A DNA stretch of 41,980 bases from an uncultured Chryseobacterium sp. (GTDB taxonomy: Bacteria > Bacteroidota > Bacteroidia > Flavobacteriales > Weeksellaceae). This document shows positions 34,892-41,980 of this stretch, piece by piece. The notes under the pieces are model-generated. The model was given only the letters and a program-made list of their open reading frames with translations, was not told where the DNA came from and did not search any database. A program made the position numbers and the translations under genes. Every line of letters starts with the position of its first letter. Position 1 is the first letter of the stretch. Where the stretch lies: the NCBI GenBank assembly GCA_913774355.1, contig CAJYGB010000036.1, forward strand, positions 1 to 41,980, written 5' to 3'.

Positions 34892-36349
34892 GTGAATCAG
34901 GATCATATCATTCAGAAAATTTTTGTCGAGATTACCGTCAGCAGCAAAGAAAAAGCAGAGCGCATCAGAGAAGACATCAGCAACTTCCTGTCTATTGATG
35001 TTTTTCCCGAAATAGAAAAGTATATTGAAGCCCTGGAGCATCAACTGTCCGGGCAGACGCTGCAGATTCCGAAACTTGAACTAAACCTCGACATAAAAAA
35101 CAGTGCACTGGATACTGAATTAAGGGACACGATCGTTCAGCAACTTAAAGAAGAACTGTCCGGAATGGCGAAATCCGTTTTAAGTCAGGAACCTGAAAAA
35201 GCAGAACCTGCGGAAGGCTATCTGGTCGGCAACCAGGAAAAGATGATCCGGACATTTATCTATTTTCTTGAACATGGTTCCATGCCCTGGTGGAACCCGG
35301 ATAGCAAAGGCTTAAATTTTCTGGAGTCTGCCGTGTTTAAAAACCTGATTTCAACAGATATTTTCCCGAAAAGTATCCTTCCGGTCCTATCCAGGCAACA
35401 GGTACAGGACCGGATGATCCATCAACTCACCGATACCCAGCTTGCGGAATTATGCAGCGTCATATTAAAAAACGACACCTCCAAATTTAACCTGGAAGCC
35501 GAGATCATCCGCTCTATTTCAAGGCTTAACTTTCCCGACCGGATGATGGTATGGCATCTTTTGCTGGATGTAATATCAGAATATGCAGTTTTGTCAGACC
35601 GTAATTTACAGGAATCTCTTGTGTTACAACTCGAAAAAGCAATCTCAACAGGTTCTCCGCAGCAGAAAGAGTGTCTTCATAAAAACCTGAAAACGATCAT
35701 TAAATTATTTCCTCTCATTAAAGAAAAAGAGATCGAAAAGAAGATCTCGGAAAGCCTGACCACCAACCAGCCAGCTTCCCAGGAACACACAGGACCTTCT
35801 TTAGAAACGGTTCAACAAGAAGACAGTACAGTACAGGAAGAAGCAATACCGGATGACGGACAGTACATGCTAAATGCTGGCCTCATTCTGATCCATCCTT
35901 TCATCAAAACATTTTTTGAGCACTGCGATCTGCTGGATCCGAAGACCCAACAACTCCTCGATCCCGAATTGGGTGCCCATCTTCTTCATTACATCGCTAC
36001 CGGAAAGACCAACGCCCCCGAATGCGACATGGTCTTTGAGAAATTCTTATGCAATATTCCCGTGCATCAGCCCATTAGCCGGCATGTTAAACTGTCGCGC
36101 AAACACAAAATCCAGGCTAAAAACGTCATCGAAAGCGTGCAACACAACTGGAACCCGATGAAGAATTCTTCCGTCGCCCTGCTGCAGAACGAGTTTTTCC
36201 AACGCCCGGGCAAACTGACGGCCACGGACTATGATTATACCCTCACTGTAGAGCGTAAAACCCAGGATATCCTGCTGGACAAGCTGGCCTGGGGCATCGG
36301 CCTTGTGAAGCTGCCTTGGAAGGAAAAGTTTATGTATGTGAACTGGTGA
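34892..36349 (+). CDS. eCIS tape-measure protein (CIS_TMP family, Pvc14-like)
   Basis: A 485-residue protein beginning at GTG (34892). The ATG two bases upstream is out of frame and immediately followed by a stop, so the GTG is the likely start. The N-terminal signature HIIQKIFVEITVSSKEKAER and the helical SNFLSIDVFPEIEKYIEALE are typical of the contractile injection system tape-measure family. The C-terminal part has the conserved AGLILIHPFIKTFFEHC, LLHYIATGKTNAPE and WNPMKNSSVALLQNEFFQRP. The protein sets tube length and is thought to lie in the lumen during assembly. At 485 residues it is a relatively compact version. A hairpin lies between it and the ATPase gene. Confidence 0.9.
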   Translation: MNQDHIIQKIFVEITVSSKEKAERIREDISNFLSIDVFPEIEKYIEALEHQLSGQTLQIPKLELNLDIKNSALDTELRDTIVQQLKEELSGMAKSVLSQEPEKAEPAEGYLVGNQEKMIRTFIYFLEHGSMPWWNPDSKGLNFLESAVFKNLISTDIFPKSILPVLSRQQVQDRMIHQLTDTQLAELCSVILKNDTSKFNLEAEIIRSISRLNFPDRMMVWHLLLDVISEYAVLSDRNLQESLVLQLEKAISTGSPQQKECLHKNLKTIIKLFPLIKEKEIEKKISESLTTNQPASQEHTGPSLETVQQEDSTVQEEAIPDDGQYMLNAGLILIHPFIKTFFEHCDLLDPKTQQLLDPELGAHLLHYIATGKTNAPECDMVFEKFLCNIPVHQPISRHVKLSRKHKIQAKNVIESVQHNWNPMKNSSVALLQNEFFQRPGKLTATDYDYTLTVERKTQDILLDKLAWGIGLVKLPWKEKFMYVNW

Positions 36350-36375
36350 GTGATTCGTAACAGTTTGTTTATCAG

Positions 36376-36406
36376 AATTTCCGATCAGGCAAATCCGGAA
36401 ATTTTT
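36376..36406 (+). terminator. Hairpin with T-tract between tape-measure and ATPase genes (possible attenuator)
   Basis: AATTTCCG (36376-36383) pairs with CGGAAATT (36396-36403) around a 12-base loop, followed by a five-T run overlapping the arm and a second T-run at 36410-36414. It may partly terminate transcription after the tape measure, lowering ATPase and effector expression. Confidence 0.45.
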
Positions 36407-36468
36407 GCCTTTTTGTTTCCCGGTTTAACTCACTTATCAATTTCAATAATATCAATTTTAATACAATT

Positions 36469-37929
36469 ATGGAATCTCCTCTTTCTCTGGCTGAAAAATA
36501 TCAGCAAAAATCTCCTCTAGAAATAAAAGAAGCTGAACAAAAGGATTCTATGTTTCAATCCGATATCAGCCATACTGCTTTGAATGAAGAAATGAAGTGG
36601 CTGCAGCAGCTTATTGATATGCGGTGCAGGGAATTGTTTTCGGAAGAAGAAACAGAAGAATTCCCTGAGCATAAAGTACCGGAACTGCCTACACCGGATG
36701 ACGGATCGCCTTATTCGATTACGGTGCAAACCTATCATCTTACCGAAATAGACCGCGTTATTTTGGCGTTGGGTATTGCTTCTTCTCATTATCCGTCCAT
36801 CCTGAAGACCTTTGTGCAGATTGAAGAAAGCAGCAATGCCTTTGCCATTGAGGCAGGCGGTGAATACAACAAGGTAAGCCGGAGTTTCAAGCCTACATTT
36901 CAGACCGCTCTTTTCCTTCTCGCCGGCAAAGATCTTTCTTTGTGGTCACAGTACAGCGCACAACTGATAACCGGCAGTGTTCTCCTGCAAAACGATATTG
37001 TGTACAACCGCTCCTCAGCAGAGTTTATCCACGGGAAAATCGAGCTGGATACGGCTTACCTGAATTATTTCCTGTCCGGACAGAAGCCCCAGCTGGACCA
37101 CGGGTCTTATTTTCCCGGAAAACTTTACCAGTCGGATCTTACAATGGATGATATTATCCTGGAAAATACCGTCAGGGAGCAGATAAAGCCGATCGGCCAT
37201 TATATTAAAGCCCTGGAAAACGGCTTTTTCAAAGGAAAAGGTAAGGAACACAGCTTTAAACCAGGCTTTATCGCGCTGTTTTACGGCGCACCGGGAACAG
37301 GGAAAACCATGCTGGCGGGAATTCTGGCCAATACGTACGGGATCGATATGTATCATGTGGACCTGTCTCAGGTGGTCAGCAAATACATCGGGGAAACGGA
37401 GAAAAATCTTGAAGTGCTGTTCAACCGCCTCCAGGGCAAAAATTGCATGCTGTTTTTCGACGAAGCGGATGCCCTGTTTGGAAAACGTTCCGATGTGAAA
37501 GATGCCCATGACCGGTATGCCAACCAGGAAGTTTCCTATCTGCTTCAACGGATTGAAAAATTTGACGGATTAACCATTCTCGCCTCCAATTTTGAAAACA
37601 ATATGGATGATGCTTTCAAGCGGCGTATTGATGTTTCCATCAATGTGATCAGGCCTTCGGAAACAACACGGGAAGCTCTCTGGAAGCATTACCTGCCGAA
37701 AAATGTAACCTTTGAAAGTGAAGACCTTTTGAAGCACATCACCAAAGAATATTCATATACCGGCGCCAATATCCGCAACATCATGAAAAATGCTGCCATT
37801 GCATTGCACGACCTTAACGAAACCGTCATTACCCATTCTCTACTGAGCCCTTATCTGATGATCGAAAACGAAAAGGCTTTCGGGAAAAACCAGTCCCGTC
37901 TCAGCCCGTTTGTAAGAAATTCAGGGTAA
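36469..37929 (+). CDS. eCIS AAA+ ATPase (Pvc15-like)
   Basis: A 486-residue protein. The N-terminal 250 residues are the eCIS-specific domain (YHLTEIDRVILALGIASSHY, LSGQKPQLDHGSYFPGKLY). The AAA+ module follows, with Walker A GAPGTGKT (residues 273-280), Walker B MLFFDEAD with Asp331/Glu332, a sensor ILASN and paired Arg385/Arg386 as arginine-finger candidates. All catalytic residues appear intact. The family is conserved in eCIS loci and is thought to act in particle assembly or effector loading. The gene is 30 bases upstream of the large effector gene on the same strand. Confidence 0.93.
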   Translation: MESPLSLAEKYQQKSPLEIKEAEQKDSMFQSDISHTALNEEMKWLQQLIDMRCRELFSEEETEEFPEHKVPELPTPDDGSPYSITVQTYHLTEIDRVILALGIASSHYPSILKTFVQIEESSNAFAIEAGGEYNKVSRSFKPTFQTALFLLAGKDLSLWSQYSAQLITGSVLLQNDIVYNRSSAEFIHGKIELDTAYLNYFLSGQKPQLDHGSYFPGKLYQSDLTMDDIILENTVREQIKPIGHYIKALENGFFKGKGKEHSFKPGFIALFYGAPGTGKTMLAGILANTYGIDMYHVDLSQVVSKYIGETEKNLEVLFNRLQGKNCMLFFDEADALFGKRSDVKDAHDRYANQEVSYLLQRIEKFDGLTILASNFENNMDDAFKRRIDVSINVIRPSETTREALWKHYLPKNVTFESEDLLKHITKEYSYTGANIRNIMKNAAIALHDLNETVITHSLLSPYLMIENEKAFGKNQSRLSPFVRNSG

Positions 37930-37959
37930 AAACAATAACCACACCAACACTTAAAAAAT

Positions 37960-40900
37960 ATGAGCAGACACCATAAAACTTTTGCGCCCAGGGCCAAACG
38001 TTTCGAAGCAGAAAACTTCCATGAAGAGGAAGAGAAGAAATACGAGCCGATTACCAACCAGGATGCCAGAATTTCCCTCACCAATACCGAAGTTACCCAA
38101 ATAACCTATGCCCCGTTTAAAAACAGGGCTTTCAATAAAATAGAAAGAGGCTTATCCAGAATGAAGTTTTCCGAAAACGGGCTGCATGTATTGGCCCTTC
38201 ATCAAGCACTCAATAAATTGGGGTACAAAGCTCCCGAAAGCGGTTCACTCTTCTGGAATAAAACGCGTACCGAACTCATGCGCTTTCAGAGTGATCACGG
38301 CATTAAAGCATCCGGAATGCTGGATTCGGGGACTTTGCTGAAAATGGATGAGTTACTGGGGAAATCGGGGGATCGGGAAGATGATAAGAAGACGGAAACA
38401 ACCTCTCAGAAAAAACAGACAACCCTACTTCCAGCTGCTGACCCGCCGGATGGGACGGTAAAATTAAGTGTCGGAATTGTTCCGATGAGCATCAAAAGCG
38501 ATCAGGAATTTTTTGAATTTTTAGATATTGAAGTTTTCGGGAAGATTGTAGACCGTAAATGGGATATCGGTACCTATTCTTATAAAAATTATATAGGAAA
38601 AGAAGTATCCTGTACAGTAAGCATCGCTACCCTGAAAAAACAACTCGGAATTACGGATGAGCAATGGGCAAGGATATATCAGAAAGAAAGCCCGACAAAA
38701 CCAAGCCCGGGCGAATTAAGAAAATCCATTAAAAAATTTATAACAAACAGAAAAGACGAAGAAAAAGGAACGGAAACGCTGTCCGCAGTTAAAAAACAAT
38801 TTATAAAAGACACGTTAAGCACCGCAAACAGTATTCAAAGCATGCGTATCCTTGATCTGTTAAAGCAGCTGTCAGATGCAGAAATAGCCGATTATCAAAG
38901 TAAAGTTTCGCAGGAGACGACGGATTTAAATATTCTTGAAGCGTCACTTAAAAGCTATATTGAAGAAAGGAATACAAAAAATAAAGAACAGAATGAATTA
39001 GAAAGTGTAAAAACCAAATTGTATGGTTTGGAGGGATTGTATACACGATACACCAGCTATCTTCAGATTTCAACAACTACCAACCAAGGTACAATTAAAG
39101 ACCCTATTATCGTAGCTAATCCAGTTCATGCCATTGCTGAAAGAGAACTTACCGAAGCAATGATAACGAATGGTTTTGCCAGTATTGAAGAATTTGAATT
39201 TTATATTAAAAGTTATGAAAACGCTTTTGAAAAAGAAACCGTTCGCATTGGTACAGAAATGCTGCAACATTATAAACATACCTTATTTAAAGAAGAAAAA
39301 AAACTAAATAATCCTGTCTTTTTAAATGGACTTTCCCAAAACATTATAAAGTCTGGGGCTAAAGAGAACTATAAAAGCGGATCTCAAATTAAAGAAAATT
39401 CGAAAATAGTACTTGAACACGGAATCTCTTATTATGACCCTGAACAATTCAATCTTGGTCAATCCAAAATAGATGATGCCAAAGAATCTATAAGTAAATT
39501 GTCAAAGCAGACACCGTTGGTAAATGATCCTGAATTTGATAAAGAAGAATTTGCGGAGATTACCAATATAAATGATCTAAAAGAATTCCTGCATAATTAT
39601 ATCATTTCACAAAATGAAAAAGTAGATGATGTTATTACTAATATCAGAGAAAATCCCGAGCATATTTATGAACTTGACAATTTGTTTAAAGCTTCCTATG
39701 CGAAACAAAACATTGAAAAAAGTAGCATTTATGACCGTATCATTACAGCAAAACATGAAAAATTAAGAGGTCTGAAAGTACTATTAAGTATCTGTGAAGG
39801 TATTTTTGCTCTCGCCTTAATTGTAGTAACCTGGGGAGCGGCAACTCCGGTAGTTATTGCCGGGGGTGCCCTGTCGCTGGCAGTAAGTATTGATGTTGCC
39901 TATGATACTATCAAGGAATATAAAAATAATAAGGAGTTTCATGATGTAGGCTTACTTTCTGATGATCCAAGTTTACTTTGGGTTGTAATTGCCATTGCCG
40001 GAGTCGCTTTAGATGCAGGGGCTTTAGCCGCCGTACTTAAATCTGCAAAACCTATTGCTGCGGCCGGTAAAGCCTTTAATGAAGCAGAGAATGCTACAGA
40101 AGCATTGTCCAAACTTGAAAGTGATTTGGCGAAAATTGAAGGTCTTGAGGAAAGAGTAAGAGAGAATATTGTAATGCAGGCCAAGATACAATCTCAACAA
40201 CAAAAATTACTAGATGGTTTTGTAAAAGCAAAAAAACTTACATTCGTAACAATACCATTTTTAATAGAGACTGGCGAATTATTAACGAGAGCTGTATTTG
40301 CTATTCAAAAAGGAATTGTTACATTTGACAGCTTTGTAACCGAACTTAAACTGGCCAAACTGGTAAGCGATGCAGGATTAAATCCTGAAGAATTAGTTTT
40401 AGTTAAACAGACCTTTGAAGAAGCGAGAACATTAGCCAAGGATGACAAGCTGGTTGCTGAGCTTGAGAAAGCTATTGCTGAGAATGATGTGGCCAAGGTG
40501 AAGAGTTTGCTGTATGAAAATAAAAAATTGCCTTCTAAACTAGTTGAAGATCAAAATATTTATAGGGGGTTTAATTCAGATTATAGCAAAGCAAAAAGAA
40601 TATTTAAAGAATATAGAGAAAATAAAAAATATAATTTAAAAAAAGAATTTTCAGGAGATGAATTAGCTCTAGAAGTAAGAAGGTTTGAAAAGAGAAACCT
40701 AGCCTATATTGAAGGAGAAATAGATGGGTTTAAATTTAATTCTTCTGATGTTGTAGTTAGCGGTAATAAATATGACGGAGAAGTGATATTTGAATCCTAC
40801 AAAGTGGATAAAAACGGAAATATAAATACTGATGATGCCTGGAGTAGAGAATTTGATACTGAATATGTTGAATTAAGTAAGATTGCTAATAATTTGGGTG

Positions 40901-41058
40901 CTGTAAAAGGAAGAGTATATAAAAATGTTAAAGGGGAAATTACAATTGCTTCTGAATTACCTTATTGCATATCATGTCAAGGAGTAATACAAGATTTTAG
41001 TATAATGTTCCCAAATGTGAAAATAAATTTAGTTGACGGAATTAAAAATGTAAAATAA
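37960..41058 (+). CDS. Probable eCIS effector with peptidoglycan-binding-like N-terminus and deaminase-like C-terminal toxin
   Basis: A 1032-residue protein without signal peptide. Residues 1-65 are charged and disordered. About 65-130 is a peptidoglycan-binding-1-like fold (GLHVLALHQALNKLGYKA, TRTELMRFQSDHGIKASGML). Residues 240-600 are helical. Two hydrophobic helical segments lie near 605-635 (ICEGIFALALIVVTWGAATP) and 670-690 (LWVVIAIAGVALDAGALAAV). A helical linker follows. From about 850 the DNA becomes more AT-rich and encodes the tip: FDTEYVELSKIA (Asp966-Thr-Glu968) and ELPYCISCQGVIQDF (Cys1003, Cys1006). The acidic motif plus Cys-x2-Cys layout fits the polymorphic-toxin deaminase superfamily (zinc-dependent nucleic-acid or nucleotide deaminases), possibly the BURPS668_1122-like branch. 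It is placed after the ATPase and followed at once by a small gene, the usual effector-immunity layout. Delivery by the eCIS is inferred. Confidence 0.75.
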   Translation: MSRHHKTFAPRAKRFEAENFHEEEEKKYEPITNQDARISLTNTEVTQITYAPFKNRAFNKIERGLSRMKFSENGLHVLALHQALNKLGYKAPESGSLFWNKTRTELMRFQSDHGIKASGMLDSGTLLKMDELLGKSGDREDDKKTETTSQKKQTTLLPAADPPDGTVKLSVGIVPMSIKSDQEFFEFLDIEVFGKIVDRKWDIGTYSYKNYIGKEVSCTVSIATLKKQLGITDEQWARIYQKESPTKPSPGELRKSIKKFITNRKDEEKGTETLSAVKKQFIKDTLSTANSIQSMRILDLLKQLSDAEIADYQSKVSQETTDLNILEASLKSYIEERNTKNKEQNELESVKTKLYGLEGLYTRYTSYLQISTTTNQGTIKDPIIVANPVHAIAERELTEAMITNGFASIEEFEFYIKSYENAFEKETVRIGTEMLQHYKHTLFKEEKKLNNPVFLNGLSQNIIKSGAKENYKSGSQIKENSKIVLEHGISYYDPEQFNLGQSKIDDAKESISKLSKQTPLVNDPEFDKEEFAEITNINDLKEFLHNYIISQNEKVDDVITNIRENPEHIYELDNLFKASYAKQNIEKSSIYDRIITAKHEKLRGLKVLLSICEGIFALALIVVTWGAATPVVIAGGALSLAVSIDVAYDTIKEYKNNKEFHDVGLLSDDPSLLWVVIAIAGVALDAGALAAVLKSAKPIAAAGKAFNEAENATEALSKLESDLAKIEGLEERVRENIVMQAKIQSQQQKLLDGFVKAKKLTFVTIPFLIETGELLTRAVFAIQKGIVTFDSFVTELKLAKLVSDAGLNPEELVLVKQTFEEARTLAKDDKLVAELEKAIAENDVAKVKSLLYENKKLPSKLVEDQNIYRGFNSDYSKAKRIFKEYRENKKYNLKKEFSGDELALEVRRFEKRNLAYIEGEIDGFKFNSSDVVVSGNKYDGEVIFESYKVDKNGNINTDDAWSREFDTEYVELSKIANNLGAVKGRVYKNVKGEITIASELPYCISCQGVIQDFSIMFPNVKINLVDGIKNVK

Positions 41059-41339
41059 TGAAAATAAGTAGAGCTTTTTATGCAGATATTGCAGTAATAC
41101 AATTCACCTATTGGTTTAATAAACAAAATAATACTCAAATTTGCGCATATGCGGAATATAAAGAAGGGGTACCTTTTGTAGAAATTGATTTTAAGGATAC
41201 AAGTAAAGAGTTAATTTTTAAATATACTTTTAGACTTGGAGAAATACAAAATGAATTATCTCAAAATGAAAAATATTCATTAGACTATCTAAAATATCCT
41301 CTCCCACACAAAGAAGATGAAAAATATCGGCTAGATTAA
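41058..41339 (+). CDS. Probable immunity protein for the deaminase-like toxin
   Basis: A 93-residue protein whose ATG overlaps the toxin stop (TAATG), giving translational coupling. It is strongly AT-rich, like the toxin tip. The sequence alternates strands and short helices (YAEYKEGVPFVEIDFKDTSK, IFKYTFRLGEIQNELSQNEK), with no membrane segment; no family was recognised. Small size, tight coupling and shared composition support a cognate immunity role, which is inferred. A terminator follows 24 bases after its stop. Confidence 0.75.
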   Translation: MKISRAFYADIAVIQFTYWFNKQNNTQICAYAEYKEGVPFVEIDFKDTSKELIFKYTFRLGEIQNELSQNEKYSLDYLKYPLPHKEDEKYRLD

Positions 41340-41362
41340 ATAAGTCTAAGATTTCACTAACT

Positions 41363-41396
41363 GCCATACAATTAACTATTGTGTGGCTTTTATTTT
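41363..41396 (+). terminator. Rho-independent terminator of the rightward operon
   Basis: GCCATACAAT (41363-41372) pairs with ATTGTGTGGC (41378-41387), one wobble, 5-base loop, followed by TTTTATTTT. It ends the operon of tape measure, ATPase, effector and immunity genes. Confidence 0.85.
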
Positions 41397-41861
41397 AACC
41401 ACTTAAAAAAATTATCTATATAAAAAGGAGTCAACCATTAAAATAAAAAGAATATGATTTTCGCAACAGATTATTTTAATTAGGCGGTATCTCACTAAAT
41501 GAGTAAGTTAGAAAGTTATTCTCAAAAAGCTTTTATCTTTAAAAACTTAATTGAGGAATATTAGGCCACATAAATTCTAACATGTTAAGAATTACATTTT
41601 AGAAGTTTTCTGCTTTTGACTGGATGTTTAGGCGGCTATAATTAGACCACATAATACAATCGTGCGATAGAAGGATATGCAGCAAAATATTCTCAAAAAT
41701 TAATCAAGAATTCTGAAAACCTATATTGGTCTCTAAATAGTCAAAAAATGTAAATAACCAATATGTAATAAAAAAATGAAAACGATTGAAGAACTAAAAA
41801 AAGATTTATAGAGTTCATTAGATAATTTCATATCTTTAAAGTACTGAAAAACTGGATTTTT
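41397..41861. other. AT-rich gene-poor region next to an insertion sequence
   Basis: No intact gene. Short frames (for example MSKLESYSQKAFIFKNLIEEY from about 41500) end quickly and look like remnants. An ATG at 41776 opens MKTIEELKKDL, then stops at 41809, which may be a gene start cut by the insertion sequence whose transposase begins at 41862. The exact left end of the element could not be fixed. Confidence 0.4.
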
Positions 41862-41980
41862 ATGGAAATTTTTAAGGGTCAAAACCTTCTGGAGTTTGCT
41901 GAACGCTTTAAAACAGATTTGGATTGCGAAGAATATCTCTCCCATTGGAAGTGGAAAAATGGTTATTGCTGTCGCAAATG
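41862..41980 (+). mobile_element. IS1595-family transposase, N-terminal part (runs off right edge)
   Basis: The plus-strand frame from the ATG at 41862 begins MEIFKGQNLLEFAERFKTDL and continues CEEYLSHWKWKNGYCCRKC to the window end. This N-terminus, with a tryptophan/lysine-rich segment leading into a CxxC zinc-ribbon half, is typical of ISXO2-like (IS1595) transposases. Only 39 codons are present, so intactness is unknown. Confidence 0.75.

Noticed and set aside
41733..41945. Minus-strand 70-codon frame at the right edge
   Set aside because: It is antisense to the start of the IS1595-type transposase.
1..41980. CRISPR arrays, tRNA or rRNA genes
   Set aside because: I saw no regularly spaced direct repeats and no cloverleaf or rRNA-like stretch; repeats found are protein-coding duplications or hairpins.

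Overview
The window looks like part of a Bacteroidota chromosome, most likely a flavobacterium of the Chryseobacterium type. The evidence is AT-rich intergenic DNA, promoter-like TTTG / TAnnTTTG motifs, few Shine-Dalgarno sites, and the family membership of the proteins. No taxonomic marker gene is present, so the genus is an inference.

The core (about 11.5-38 kb) is a complete extracellular contractile injection system (eCIS; the PVC / antifeeding-prophage / AlgoCIS relatives), a headless phage-tail-like particle. It is built as two divergent transcription units that start in a gene-poor region around 33.8-34.5 kb. The leftward unit (33788 to 11502, minus strand) encodes, in order: the DUF4255 cap/terminator protein, two long sheath proteins, a tube protein, a shorter sheath protein, two more tube proteins, a 53-residue DUF5908 protein, a LysM-containing tube/baseplate connector, the VgrG-like spike, a PAAR tip, a gp25-like baseplate protein, two large baseplate wedge proteins (gp6-like and gp7-like), and two large paralogous PKD-containing proteins that are probably fibres. 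The rightward unit (34528 to 41339, plus strand) encodes a small Cys-rich protein, the tape-measure protein, the AAA+ ATPase, a 1032-residue probable effector with a deaminase-like C-terminus, and its probable immunity protein. An IS1595-type transposase begins at the right edge.

The left end (1-8.3 kb, minus strand) is a polymorphic-toxin locus. A full-length 1374-residue toxin with a nuclease-like C-terminus is followed by a probable immunity gene and a terminator. Next comes a 5'-truncated second copy that keeps only the last part of the shared region and carries a different nuclease-like C-terminus, followed by its own probable immunity gene and terminator(s). A third truncated, frameshifted copy runs off the left edge. 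This matches the 'orphan tip' cassette arrays known from Rhs and CDI loci, here beside an eCIS.

Between the toxin array and the structural operon lie a holin-like membrane protein, two tiny genes, and an S24-type (LexA/CI-like) repressor preceded by palindromic operator candidates. A plausible reading, which is inference, is that the repressor controls itself and perhaps neighbouring genes, the holin-like protein assists particle release by lysis, and the particle delivers the toxins at either end of the locus. The main novelties are the tandem toxin-tip cassettes, the duplicated sheath-tube block, the helical insertions in two sheath proteins, and the paired fibre-like proteins with divergent tips.
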